From JABMPO01 sp964539785 (lineage in GTDB: Bacteria; Fidelibacterota; Marinisomatia; Marinisomatales; TCS56): a DNA stretch of 64,000 nt. The notes below the pieces were generated by a model. The model searched no databases. It saw nothing but the letters and a program-made list of their open reading frames with translations, and was not told the DNA's origin. Location: contig CAZIJQ010000005.1 of the NCBI GenBank assembly GCA_964539785.1, positions 1 through 64,000 on the forward strand, read 5' to 3'. The translations under genes and the position numbers were made by a program. Of the stretch, positions 28,686-37,603 are shown piece after piece (position 1 is the stretch's first letter; every line of letters begins with the position of its first letter).

Positions 28686-29966
28686 ATGGCCAATAATAGC
28701 TTCAGTGATTATAAATTAATGCTGGACTGGTTGTTCGATCTTCAACGCCGGGGGATAAAAACAGGTCTTTCGCATACGCGTCAATTACTTGCAGCCTGTG
28801 GTAACCCTCAAGCTAAATATCCCATAATTCATGTGGCCGGGACCAACGGGAAAGGTTCGACTTGTGCAATGATTGCGGCGATTATGAAAACCGCCGGCTA
28901 TCGGGTTGGTTTGTATACTTCTCCTCACCTATTGCACTTCAATGAGCGAATCAGAGTGAATGGAATCCCTATTGATAATAGTGCCATAATTGATTTTATT
29001 GCTGATCAGCGTGTCGCCATTGACCGGATCGAATCGACTTTTTTTGAAGCTACAACTGCCATGGCACTATGGTATTTTGCAAACGAAAATGTTGATGTGG
29101 CTATTGTGGAAACTGGTCTCGGGGGGCGTCTGGATTCCACCAATATTGTTGGGCCGGCAGTAACTGCAATTACACCGATCGATCTGGACCACACTGATTT
29201 ACTCGGTACTACAATTGATATTATCGCTGGGGAAAAAGCTGGGATCATTAAGCCCGGTATACCGGTTGTTATAGCTCCGCAGGAAAAAGCAGCTGAACGG
29301 GTGTTAATTAAGCAGGCTTTACAGCTAGGTGCTAGTGTAATAAAGGTTGAAACTGATGCGAATCAGATAGCGGTAAGCAATACTACCGGAACCAGCTTCA
29401 AATGGCGTGGTAATCAATTTAGTATGAGCTTATACGGCCAACACCAGGCCTGGAATGCCTGTTGTGCGCTGGAAACGGTCAGGGCTTTTGATCCCGCAAT
29501 TGACGCCCAAGTATTGGCCGCCGGATTAATCATGGTTAAATGGCCCGGTCGTATGCAAAAATTGAAAAATAATCCGCCTGTTTTTTATGATGTTGCCCAC
29601 AATCGGCAGGGCATCTCGACGGTGTTGGATATTTTAACGGAGCTATTTTCTGTCTCACCGGTAGGTGTATTTGTAATGAAAGGCGATAAAGATTCACACC
29701 TGATAGCAGAGGCCTTCAAAGACCGCCTGGATTCGCTTATAATCACCGGTGATGATTCCGCGGGTTTAATGGCCGCCGACAAATTATATCAGATGTTGCA
29801 AAAAACGGGGTTGAGTTGCGAATTAATTCCTGATTTTCAGCAGGCCAGCGCAGCTTTGCAGGCCAGGATATCTGGAGATAAACCCGGTATTATACTGGGT
29901 AGCCATTATATAGCCGCCAAGGTGTTTGATAATTACGGATTTTCCTTTGAGTCAGGAATAATTTAG
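28686..29966 (+). CDS. folC: folylpolyglutamate / dihydrofolate synthase
   Basis: 426 residues. Mur-ligase-type P-loop G52-T-N-G-K-G-S58, then Y-T-S-P-H-L-L-H-F-N-E-R-I-R, F-E-A-T-T-A-M-A and G-L-G-G-R-L-D-S-T-N, the folate-binding and metal segments of FolC, and D-V-A-H-N in the C-terminal domain. It adds glutamates to folates and may also join dihydropteroate with glutamate. Intact. It is 25 nt downstream of the amidase gene. Confidence 0.95.
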   Translation: MANNSFSDYKLMLDWLFDLQRRGIKTGLSHTRQLLAACGNPQAKYPIIHVAGTNGKGSTCAMIAAIMKTAGYRVGLYTSPHLLHFNERIRVNGIPIDNSAIIDFIADQRVAIDRIESTFFEATTAMALWYFANENVDVAIVETGLGGRLDSTNIVGPAVTAITPIDLDHTDLLGTTIDIIAGEKAGIIKPGIPVVIAPQEKAAERVLIKQALQLGASVIKVETDANQIAVSNTTGTSFKWRGNQFSMSLYGQHQAWNACCALETVRAFDPAIDAQVLAAGLIMVKWPGRMQKLKNNPPVFYDVAHNRQGISTVLDILTELFSVSPVGVFVMKGDKDSHLIAEAFKDRLDSLIITGDDSAGLMAADKLYQMLQKTGLSCELIPDFQQASAALQARISGDKPGIILGSHYIAAKVFDNYGFSFESGII

Positions 29967-30051
29967 TGTAATTTATGGTCTCAGATTTTATTCGCCGGTA
30001 ACGGTTTTTTCTGTAGATAGTATAGCCAAAGCACATTAGAAGGAAATCCCA

Positions 30052-31299
30052 ATGGATGTTAATGAACTCCAATCATTAAAAATTAAGGAATTGACCGAGT
30101 TGGCCCAAAAGTTGGGCGTACAGGGTTTTTCCGGTCGACGCAAGCAGGAGTTAATTGTAAAAATTCTGGAATCTCAGGAAGTTAAAGAAGAAGCTGTAAA
30201 AGCTATGGGCGTACTAGAAGTATTACCGGATGGCTATGGCTTCTTGCGTAGCCCCGATTTCAATTATCTTCCCGGTCCGGATGATATATATGTCAGTCCT
30301 TCACAAATAAAAAAATTCGGTTTGAGAACCGGACATCTGATAAAAGGTGAAATTCGCCCGCCTAAGGAAAAAGAACGATTTTATGCTCTTTTAAAAGTTG
30401 ATACAATCAATGGATTCTTAACGGATCAGATCAAGCACGCCATATTATTTGATAATTTTACACCGTGCCACCCGGAAAAACGATTTAATCTGGAGTATGA
30501 TGCAAAAGATCTGTCTACGCGAATCCTGGATTTATTCGCGCCAGTCGGTAAAGGTCAGCGCGCTTTAATTGTTGCGCAGCCTAAAACCGGTAAAACTATT
30601 TTGTTACAAAAAATTGCCAATGCGATTCGTAAAAATCATCCTGATACGGAGATGATTGTACTGCTGATTGATGAGCGTCCCGAGGAAGTTACCGACATGA
30701 AACGACATGTGGACGCCGAAGTCGTCAGTTCTACCTTTGATGAACCACCCGAACGTCATGTTAATGTAGCCGATATGGCACTACAAAAAGCGCGCAGAAT
30801 GGTTGAATTCGGTAAAGATGTGGTTATTCTTCTCGACAGTATCACCCGCCTGGCCCGTGCTCATAATGCGGTTATTCCACACAGTGGAAAAATCATGTCC
30901 GGTGGTATCGACTCCAATGCCTTGAAAAAACCCAAACAATTTCTGGGCGCTGCCCGTAACACTGAAGAGGGTGGTAGTCTCACAATTGTAGCAACTGCTC
31001 TGATTGACACCGGCAGCAGGATGGACGACGTAATCTTTGAAGAATTTAAAGGAACCGGCAATATGGAGCTGGTTTTAGATCGGCGTTTGAGCGATCGTCG
31101 AATATTCCCATCTTTTGATCTGATTCGCTCGGGCACCCGAAAAGAAGAACTTCTCTTAACAAAAAAGGAGTTGGCTCGTTTATGGATTTTGCGCAAATTA
31201 CTCAATGAAATGACAGTCATTGAAGCTATGGAATTCCTCCAGGAACGCCTGAAGCGCACAAAAACTAACGAGGACTTCTTAAACACAATGAGTCAATAA
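30052..31299 (+). CDS. rho: transcription termination factor Rho
   Basis: 415 residues. N-terminal Rho-N helical domain (1-45), cold-shock-like RNA-binding domain (about 50-115, G-Y-G-F-L-R-S and Y-V-S-P-S-Q-I), then the RecA-like motor with Walker A Q-P-K-T-G-K-T at 176-182, Walker [12 protein letters not shown]-loop and the R-loop region G-T-R-K-E-E-L-L. Hexameric helicase that ends transcription. Ribosome site GAAGG precedes the ATG. It has no long insertion. The Cas6b-like gene follows 43 nt after its stop. Confidence 0.97.
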   Translation: MDVNELQSLKIKELTELAQKLGVQGFSGRRKQELIVKILESQEVKEEAVKAMGVLEVLPDGYGFLRSPDFNYLPGPDDIYVSPSQIKKFGLRTGHLIKGEIRPPKEKERFYALLKVDTINGFLTDQIKHAILFDNFTPCHPEKRFNLEYDAKDLSTRILDLFAPVGKGQRALIVAQPKTGKTILLQKIANAIRKNHPDTEMIVLLIDERPEEVTDMKRHVDAEVVSSTFDEPPERHVNVADMALQKARRMVEFGKDVVILLDSITRLARAHNAVIPHSGKIMSGGIDSNALKKPKQFLGAARNTEEGGSLTIVATALIDTGSRMDDVIFEEFKGTGNMELVLDRRLSDRRIFPSFDLIRSGTRKEELLLTKKELARLWILRKLLNEMTVIEAMEFLQERLKRTKTNEDFLNTMSQ

Positions 31300-31342
31300 C
31301 AGCCAGATAATCTGTTTGTAATTAATTATAGCGAGGTGTTGT

Positions 31343-32371
31343 ATGGATTCTTCATATCCTGCAGTTCGAACAGTTACTTTAAAAGTTATAACTGATAAAC
31401 CAGTTAAGAAAACACCGTACCAGGTAAAAGGTGTTTTCATGCGTCAATATCCGGAGGAAGAACTGATTCCCATGCTAGATGGCCGATATCGCGATCAGTT
31501 TTTATATCCCAGGGTGCAGGTCAAAATCCTTAATGAACAAATCTATATTGTTGGTATTAACGAGGGTGTAGACCCAGTTTTATCAATGGTTGAGAAATTT
31601 GATTTTCTGGATTTTGGCAATATAACCTTCCAGGTTTTAGATGTCGATGTGGACGAGCACAAAGACCTTTTCCAACCCATATCTCGAATGATCCGGTATC
31701 GTTTTATTACCCCCTGGGTAGCATTGAACCAGACTACCGGTATCCGCTACAGATATCTCAATAGTATGGAAAAGATGAATTATTTGAGCCGATTACTGAG
31801 CCAGAATATTGTATTCCTGGCGCGTGAAATGGGCATGGAGCTGGAAGAGAAAATTTTTACCAAATTGAGCTTAACATCGCTGTTCCCCAAAACTGTTGAT
31901 GAAACTTTCTGGGGTGCCTTTAATGGAGAGTTCCGTGCAAATTTCCTGTTGCCCAATTACCTAGGGGTTGGTAATGGTATAACCCGTGGTTACGGAGCCA
32001 TCTATGGTCTTTACAACCCGGCAATGTTCTCGTTTGATGAAAGTTCTATCAAAGGTGAAATCAAGGATTCGGGCACCGGTGATATGGAAGGCGAAGAAAT
32101 CCCCATGGAGATGGGCGATGAAGCCGGCGTCAGTATGGAAGATGTTCCCAAACCACGGGAAAAAAGGCGTACTTCTCCACCACCTCCGCGTCGCCGGCGA
32201 ACCATATCTACCCGCAAAGTTCTCTCCGAAGAATTTCATATCGAAGACGAACCTAAGGCACCGCCGCCACCTCGCCGTCGCGCCTCTCAACCGCGCCGCA
32301 ATCAGCCCCAATCTGATGATGAATCACGCTTTAACACCGAAGAATTTCATAAAAAGCGCCACGAATGGTAA
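31343..32371 (+). CDS. orphan Cas6b-like RNA-binding protein with Arg/Pro-rich tail
   Basis: 342 residues. Residues 1-226 carry the Cas6b layout: P25-Y-Q-V-K-G30 and L54-Y-P-R-V-Q-V-K-I62 (compare the Y-P-L-x-Q-Y-K of Cas6b), I-V-G-I-N-E-G-V near 69-76, Y119-R-F-I-T-P-W-V-A-L-N129, and the glycine-rich loop F201-L-L-P-N-Y-L-G-V-G-N-G with R-G-Y-G 215-218. Cas6 endonucleases cut CRISPR precursor RNA. The HxH catalytic site expected near residues 40-46 is instead L-I-P-M-L, and the only histidine in the domain is H106, so cutting is probably lost. The tail (227-342) is acidic, then basic, with two P-P-P-P-R-R-R blocks and two E-E-F-H blocks. No CRISPR array or cas gene is nearby. GAGG precedes the ATG; the stop overlaps the next start. 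Family call is from memory of the motif pattern. Confidence 0.7.
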   Translation: MDSSYPAVRTVTLKVITDKPVKKTPYQVKGVFMRQYPEEELIPMLDGRYRDQFLYPRVQVKILNEQIYIVGINEGVDPVLSMVEKFDFLDFGNITFQVLDVDVDEHKDLFQPISRMIRYRFITPWVALNQTTGIRYRYLNSMEKMNYLSRLLSQNIVFLAREMGMELEEKIFTKLSLTSLFPKTVDETFWGAFNGEFRANFLLPNYLGVGNGITRGYGAIYGLYNPAMFSFDESSIKGEIKDSGTGDMEGEEIPMEMGDEAGVSMEDVPKPREKRRTSPPPPRRRRTISTRKVLSEEFHIEDEPKAPPPPRRRASQPRRNQPQSDDESRFNTEEFHKKRHEW

Positions 32372-33573
32372 ACTGCAGTTACGAACCTGAAATAACGGAA
32401 CGAATCCGTAGAATCAAGCCGTCCTTTACACTGGAGATGGCAGCTCTGGCCGCTGAACTTCGTGCCAAGGGTGTGGATGTCATTAATTTTAGTGTGGGTG
32501 AACCGGACTTCAATACACCGGCCAATATTATCGCAGCTGGCAAGCAGGCTATGGACGATGGCAATACCAAATACACGGCCGGAGCCGGCACACCGGATTT
32601 GCGTAAGGCGACCTGTGAAAAACTGGCCCGGGAAAACGGTATTACCGCAACTCCGGATCAGGTTGTCGTATCCAATGGTGAAAAACACAGTTTGTACAAT
32701 GCCTGCCAAACAATGTTTGATGCCGGCGATGAAGTCATAATATTAAAACCTTTCTGGGTTTCATTTCCTGAATTGGTCAGTCTGGCCGATGCCGAAGCAG
32801 TATTTGTCGAGACATTGCCTGATAAATGCTTTGAACCGGATTTTGACGATCTTGAAGCCAAGATAACGGCTCGGACCAAAGGCATAATTATTAACACGCC
32901 TTCCAATCCCGCCGGGGGAGTATGGTCTGATGAAGCCGTCAAGCGCCTGCTGAAGTTGGCAGCTGAGCATGATTGGACGGTCATCGCCGACGAGTGTTAT
33001 GAGCGATTGGTTTATGGCACTCCATTTGTTTCGGCGGCTACACTGAATGAAGCCGGGGCCAGGATCATTACCTGCATGAGTTTGTCGAAAACCTATGCCA
33101 TGACCGGCTGGCGGATCGGCTATGCCGTTGCGGATTACCGGATTGCTAAAGCTATGGCTAAATTTCAAGGTCAGGCTACTTCATGTCCCAATTCGATTGG
33201 ACAGCAGGCGGCGATCGAGGCTTTGACGGGTGATCAATCGGCAGTGGAAACGATGCGCCAAACGTTTCAGGAACGGCGCGATCTCATGGTAGGTCTGCTG
33301 AATGAAATTCCGGGCATCAATTGTGCCTTACCGGGCGGGGCATTTTACGCCTTCCCGGATATGTCCGCCTACATCGGCAAGCAAGCCAACGGTCAGGTTA
33401 TCAATGATTCGTTCGATCTCGGTAATTATATCCTTGATAAGGCCCAGGTCGTGACCGTTCCCGGCGACGGATTTGGTTCACCGGGACACATTCGTTTTTC
33501 CTTCGCAACCAATGCGGATAATATCCGCGAAGGAATCCAACGTATAACTAAAGTATTACAAGAATTAAAATAG
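32365..33573 (+). CDS. class I/II pyridoxal-phosphate aminotransferase (aspartate aminotransferase type)
   Basis: 402 residues. Features include I-N-F-S-V-G-E-P-D-F-N-T-P, the N-T-P-S-N-P-A-G-G segment, D-E-C-Y-E-R-L-V, the PLP-binding lysine in S-L-S-K-T-Y-A-M-T-G-W-R, and the carboxylate-binding arginine in H-I-R-F-S-F-A. It belongs to the prokaryotic aspartate/prephenate aminotransferase group. Its ATG overlaps the stop of the Cas6b-like gene (ATGGTAA), which indicates co-translation, although no functional link is evident. Confidence 0.93.
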   Translation: MVNCSYEPEITERIRRIKPSFTLEMAALAAELRAKGVDVINFSVGEPDFNTPANIIAAGKQAMDDGNTKYTAGAGTPDLRKATCEKLARENGITATPDQVVVSNGEKHSLYNACQTMFDAGDEVIILKPFWVSFPELVSLADAEAVFVETLPDKCFEPDFDDLEAKITARTKGIIINTPSNPAGGVWSDEAVKRLLKLAAEHDWTVIADECYERLVYGTPFVSAATLNEAGARIITCMSLSKTYAMTGWRIGYAVADYRIAKAMAKFQGQATSCPNSIGQQAAIEALTGDQSAVETMRQTFQERRDLMVGLLNEIPGINCALPGGAFYAFPDMSAYIGKQANGQVINDSFDLGNYILDKAQVVTVPGDGFGSPGHIRFSFATNADNIREGIQRITKVLQELK

Positions 33574-33582
33574 GAGCACGCG

Positions 33583-33789
33583 ATGAAGAAAAACATTCAT
33601 CCAAAATATACTCTGGGTACAGTATCCTGTGCCTGTGGAAATAGTTTCCAGGTTTACAATACAATTGGCGATCAAAAAATTGAAATTTGTTCGGCCTGTC
33701 ACCCGTTTTTTACCGGGAAACAGAAATTAGTAGATACCGCCGGCCGAATTGAAAAATTCAATCGCAAGTATAAGAAACCAACCCAGTAA
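33583..33789 (+). CDS. rpmE: 50S ribosomal protein L31
   Basis: 68 residues starting M-K-K-N-I-H-P. Zinc ligands C16-x-C18 and C36-x-x-C39 are intact (the C+ form), and H-P-F-F-T-G-K-Q follows. L31 bridges the two ribosomal subunits. It is 10 nt after the aminotransferase gene, preceded by AGGAG. The zinc-binding form suggests zinc-dependent storage, but no Zur-controlled C- paralogue is in the window. Confidence 0.96.
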   Translation: MKKNIHPKYTLGTVSCACGNSFQVYNTIGDQKIEICSACHPFFTGKQKLVDTAGRIEKFNRKYKKPTQ

Positions 33790-33807
33790 CCCAAATAACT
33801 ACATTGC

Positions 33808-33845
33808 GGCTTCTCATTATGTTTTTTGGTGAGGAGCCCTTTTTC
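33808..33845 (+). terminator. hairpin after rpmE, terminator-like and covering a Shine-Dalgarno
   Basis: GGCTTCTCA (33808-33816) pairs with TGAGGAGCC (33830-33838), one G-U pair, with a 13-nt loop, then CTTTTTC. It has the shape of a Rho-independent terminator. The 3' arm contains GAGGAG, the only ribosome-site-like sequence before the DUF1385 start at 33851, although it sits about 14 nt away. It could end rpmE transcripts or gate translation of the next gene. Confidence 0.55.
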
Positions 33846-33850
33846 TATCT

Positions 33851-34816
33851 ATGAAAATCTTACCATTATTGCTTAGCAAGCCAGCGATTTTAGTCGGTGG
33901 GCAAGCTGTGATCGAAGGTGTGATGATGCGGGTTCCCGGCGCTTATTGCACGGCGGTCAGAGACTCCGAGGGAAAAGTTCATACTGATCGTTATGAATTT
34001 AAATCGCTGTCTGAAAAATCAAAGCTCTGGAAAAAACCGGTTTTACGGGGAATCGCGGCTCTTTTTGAAGCGATGCGAATCGGTTTCGGTACCTTACAAT
34101 GGTCTGCCGATATAGCAATGCCCCCGGAAGAAGGAAGCAAGAAACCCACTAAACTTGGTAATTTCTTTTCGGTTCTGTTTGCGGTTGCTTTGGCCATGTT
34201 GATGTTCATGGTCGGACCCATGTGGATTACCACCAAATTACTGAATATTGAAAAAGAAGCCCTGGCGTTTAACATGGTCTCAGGCCTGTTTCGAATCACA
34301 TTTTTCGTGATTTATCTGGGGTTGATATCGTTGATGAAAGACGTGCGGCGATTATTCCAATATCATGGCGCCGAACACCGGGTTGTTTATAATTTTGAAT
34401 CCGGTTCGGAGATTACAGTGGACAACGCCCAATCTTTTCCGACTCAACATCCCCGTTGCGGTACCAGTTTTTTGTTCATTGTAATGCTTTCCGCAATCCT
34501 CATTTTTGCCGTAGTGGATACCCTGATAATCAGCGTGACCGGAACAATATCTTTGGGGGTTCGCCTGCTGGTGCACCTGCCATTGATTCCACTGGTCATG
34601 GGTCTCTCGTATGAGGTTATTAAGCTAAGTGCTAAAAATGGTAGTAGTTTTCTGGTTCGTATGCTGCGTGCACCCGGCCTGTGGCTGCAAAATATCACGA
34701 CCCGGCAACCGGAAGATAAAATGGTGGAAGTAGCCATCACGGCGCTGGAATCGGCTTTTGGCGAGCAATATTCGGAGATGGTTGGAAAGAAATATACGGC
34801 TGAGGCAATTGCATGA
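33851..34816 (+). CDS. DUF1385 membrane protein (YqhQ-like)
   Basis: 321 residues starting with the conserved block G-G-Q-A-V-I-E-G-V-M-M-R near 18-29. The middle has four membrane segments (about 112-135, 147-168, 206-230, 235-255) and F-Q-Y-H-G-A-E-H-R-V-V-Y-N, a DUF1385 hallmark. Function unknown. DUF1385 genes commonly sit beside rpmE, prfA and prmC, as here. Its end overlaps prfA by 4 nt. Confidence 0.93.
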   Translation: MKILPLLLSKPAILVGGQAVIEGVMMRVPGAYCTAVRDSEGKVHTDRYEFKSLSEKSKLWKKPVLRGIAALFEAMRIGFGTLQWSADIAMPPEEGSKKPTKLGNFFSVLFAVALAMLMFMVGPMWITTKLLNIEKEALAFNMVSGLFRITFFVIYLGLISLMKDVRRLFQYHGAEHRVVYNFESGSEITVDNAQSFPTQHPRCGTSFLFIVMLSAILIFAVVDTLIISVTGTISLGVRLLVHLPLIPLVMGLSYEVIKLSAKNGSSFLVRMLRAPGLWLQNITTRQPEDKMVEVAITALESAFGEQYSEMVGKKYTAEAIA

Positions 34817-35874
34817 TTGATAAGCTGGAACAGATTATCGAACGTTTCGACGAATTGGGGCGCCAGTTGACTGATCCGGCTGTCATTTCAAATCAGAATA
34901 AATTACGCGATACGGCCAAAGAACACAGCCATCTTGAGCCCATCGTGACAAAGGCCAAAGAATATTTGGCTATTGCAGAACAGATTGCCGATGACAAGGA
35001 AATTTTGGCGGGCAGCGATGTTGAATTGAAAAGCATTGCCCAGGAAGAATTAAAAGAATTGGAAGATCAGCAGTTACAGATCGAGGATGATTTGAAGGTG
35101 CTAATGCTGCCCAAGGATCCCAATGATGATAAAAATATAATCGTTGAAATCCGGGCTGGCACCGGCGGTGAAGAAGCCGCTCTGTTTGCTGCGGATCTGT
35201 TTCGCATGTACTCCCGGTTCGCTGAACGTTCAAACTGGAGCAGGAAAGTAATGACTTCCAATGACACCGGAATTGGCGGGTTTAAGGAAATCATTTTCTC
35301 CCTTTCCGGAACCGAAGTATTTGGGGCGATGAAATATGAAAGCGGTGTTCATCGGGTTCAACGGATACCCAAAACCGAAACCGGTGGGCGGGTTCACACC
35401 TCAGCAGCGACAGTTGCTGTCTTGCCAGAGGCGGAGGTCGCAGATATTAATGTTGATGAACAAGATCTGAAAATTGATACTTACCGTGCTTCCGGGGCTG
35501 GTGGACAGCATGTAAATAAAACCGAATCAGCGATTCGAATCACTCATCTTCCATCGGGATTGGTGGTTACCTGCCAGGATGAAAAATCCCAGCATAAAAA
35601 TCGCGTGGCTGCAATGAAGGTTCTGCGTTCGCGACTGCTGGCCCAGGAACAGGAAAAACTGGCTCGCGAACGATCCGATGCCCGTAAATCCATGGTTTCC
35701 ACCGGTGATCGCTCAGCCAAAATTCGGACTTATAATTTCCCTCAGGGAAGAATAACCGACCACCGCATCAACCACACGGTTTACCGCTTGGAGGAATATC
35801 TGGACGGGGATTTGAATGAGCTGGTTGAATTGCTGCGGATTGAAGATCAGAAATCGCAATTAGCGGCTGAGTAA
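34813..35874 (+). CDS. prfA: peptide chain release factor 1
   Basis: 353 residues. The stop-codon recognition tripeptide P-K-T (186-188) stands where E. coli has P-A-T, and the catalytic G230-G-Q232 lies in Y-R-A-S-G-A-G-G-Q-H-V-N-K. RF1 reads UAA and UAG and releases the peptide. The glutamine of GGQ is the substrate of PrmC, encoded next. No programmed frameshift; that feature belongs to RF2. Confidence 0.97.
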   Translation: MIDKLEQIIERFDELGRQLTDPAVISNQNKLRDTAKEHSHLEPIVTKAKEYLAIAEQIADDKEILAGSDVELKSIAQEELKELEDQQLQIEDDLKVLMLPKDPNDDKNIIVEIRAGTGGEEAALFAADLFRMYSRFAERSNWSRKVMTSNDTGIGGFKEIIFSLSGTEVFGAMKYESGVHRVQRIPKTETGGRVHTSAATVAVLPEAEVADINVDEQDLKIDTYRASGAGGQHVNKTESAIRITHLPSGLVVTCQDEKSQHKNRVAAMKVLRSRLLAQEQEKLARERSDARKSMVSTGDRSAKIRTYNFPQGRITDHRINHTVYRLEEYLDGDLNELVELLRIEDQKSQLAAE

Positions 35875-35877
35875 AGC

Positions 35878-36750
35878 GTGAATATCAGTACCCCAACCCG
35901 TAACTGGCGGGTGATCGATCTGATCAACTGGGGAACCCAATACTTTAATGAGCGTCATTTCGAAAATTCCCGCCGGGAGATAGAATGGCTGTTGGGTGAT
36001 TTTCTAAACTGTAAACGAATTGATCTTTATCTGCGCTTCGAAGAACCATTCACGACCGCCATGTTGAAAGAATTCCGCGCTAGAATTAAACGGCGGGTAC
36101 AGCATGAGCCGTTGCAATATATTTCCGGTCGGACTGAATTTTACGGCTATCAGTTTGAAGTGACGCCGGCTGTCCTGATTCCGCGGCCGGAAACAGAGCG
36201 TCTGGTAGAAATCGGGATTGAATTGCTGGTCGACAGGACTGCTCCCCGAATTATTGATATTGGCACCGGTTCCGGAGCCATCGCCATCAGTCTGGCAAAA
36301 GAAGTACCGGGAGCATCCGTAATGGCCATCGATAATTCCCCTGCTGCCATCGAAGTAGCGCGCCGCAACGGAGAATTGAACCAGCTTACGAATATTGAAT
36401 TCACCCTGCTTGATATATTAACTGATCGGCCGGACGGCCAATTTGATTTACTGATCGCCAACCCGCCCTATATCCCCGCCAGCGAAATGACCACGTTAAT
36501 GCCGGAAGTCAGAGACCATGAACCGCGATCAGCTTTGACCGATGAAAAAGACGGCCTGGTTTTCTACCGCCGTATATCTGAAATTGCCTCACAAATATTG
36601 GCCCCCGATGGCTGGCTGGCACTGGAAGTCGGTAGCGGTGAGCAACCGGGAAAAGCTGCCAAATTATTGACTGGGGCCGGGATGATCGGTGTTAAAACTG
36701 TCAAAGATTTTAACGGGGATGACCGAGTTCTAATTGGACAAATTGCCTAA
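35878..36750 (+). CDS. prmC: release-factor glutamine methyltransferase PrmC
   Basis: 290 residues from a GTG at 35878, 3 nt after prfA. An N-terminal helical domain (1-80) precedes an AdoMet-binding domain with D-I-G-T-G-S-G at 127-133 and the substrate-gripping N195-P-P-Y198. It methylates the GGQ glutamine of release factors. The prfA-prmC pairing is classic. Confidence 0.96.
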   Translation: MNISTPTRNWRVIDLINWGTQYFNERHFENSRREIEWLLGDFLNCKRIDLYLRFEEPFTTAMLKEFRARIKRRVQHEPLQYISGRTEFYGYQFEVTPAVLIPRPETERLVEIGIELLVDRTAPRIIDIGTGSGAIAISLAKEVPGASVMAIDNSPAAIEVARRNGELNQLTNIEFTLLDILTDRPDGQFDLLIANPPYIPASEMTTLMPEVRDHEPRSALTDEKDGLVFYRRISEIASQILAPDGWLALEVGSGEQPGKAAKLLTGAGMIGVKTVKDFNGDDRVLIGQIA

Positions 36751-36769
36751 AATACGCTACAGAGAAATT

Positions 36770-37603
36770 ATGGATAGAATTATTGCACATATTCGCTTGC
36801 TGCGGCCTCTCAACCTGACCATCGGCGCTTTTTCGGTTGTGATTGGTGTGGCCATTGCCGGAGAATTACGGCAGACCGCGACTGTCATTATTGCCACTTT
36901 GCTGGTGGTATGTTTTAATGCTGCTGCCAACGCACTGAACGATTATTTCGATTACGAAATCGATAAGATCAATCGACCCAACCGTCCGCTGGTTACCGGG
37001 CTTGTGAAACGCGATGCGGCTAAATGGCTGGGAATCATCTTATTTATTATGGGAACGGGACTGGCATTTAAATTAAATCTCGGTGCCCGTTTTCTGGCCC
37101 TGGGAGCTGCTCTGCCATTGATGGTATTTTATACACCGGTACTCAAGGGACAGCCGCTGATTGGCAATATTGCCGTTGCCTTAATTCTGGGTTTGACATT
37201 TCTGTTTGCCGGCGCAGCGGTCGGTAATCCTGGTCCGCTAATGGTTCCGGCTGTCCTGGCGTTTGGACTCACGCTGGTGCGGGAACTGCTAAAGGATATC
37301 GCCGATGTGGAAGGCGACGCCAAGTCCAATTTACACACTCTGCCGTTGCTGGTGGGCGAAGGCTCAGCCACAATCACGGCCATTAACTTAGCTTTTTTGG
37401 TAGCAGTGGGGACAATGCTACCTTTTATCTTTAATTATTATAATGGCTGGTACCTGCTGGTGGCAGGGATCGGTGTATTTCTACCCTTGGGCTATATAAT
37501 TTTTGCACTGGTTCACAAACCGGATCCGAAAACAGCCGCCTTTTCGGCTAAGTTGCTTAAAATTGCCACCCTCATGGGTGTGATTGCGATTTATGTCGGC
37601 TAA
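36770..37603 (+). CDS. UbiA-family prenyltransferase, DGGGP-synthase-like
   Basis: 277 residues from the ATG at 36770; a TTG at 36734 would overlap prmC. Nine or so membrane helices. The first aspartate motif is N57-D-Y-F-D-Y-E-I-D65 with K-I-N-R-P-N-R-P-L, and the second region reads R-E-L-L-K-D-I-A-D-V-E-G-D, close to archaeal digeranylgeranylglyceryl-phosphate synthase. It would attach a polyprenyl chain, either to a quinone precursor or to a glycerol-phosphate ether lipid. MenA-type function is the main alternative. Confidence 0.82.
   Translation: MDRIIAHIRLLRPLNLTIGAFSVVIGVAIAGELRQTATVIIATLLVVCFNAAANALNDYFDYEIDKINRPNRPLVTGLVKRDAAKWLGIILFIMGTGLAFKLNLGARFLALGAALPLMVFYTPVLKGQPLIGNIAVALILGLTFLFAGAAVGNPGPLMVPAVLAFGLTLVRELLKDIADVEGDAKSNLHTLPLLVGEGSATITAINLAFLVAVGTMLPFIFNYYNGWYLLVAGIGVFLPLGYIIFALVHKPDPKTAAFSAKLLKIATLMGVIAIYVG

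Noticed and set aside
31343..33573. CRISPR array or other cas genes near the Cas6b-like gene
   Set aside because: Intergenic regions around it are under 50 nt and hold no regular direct repeats; neighbours are rho and an aminotransferase.
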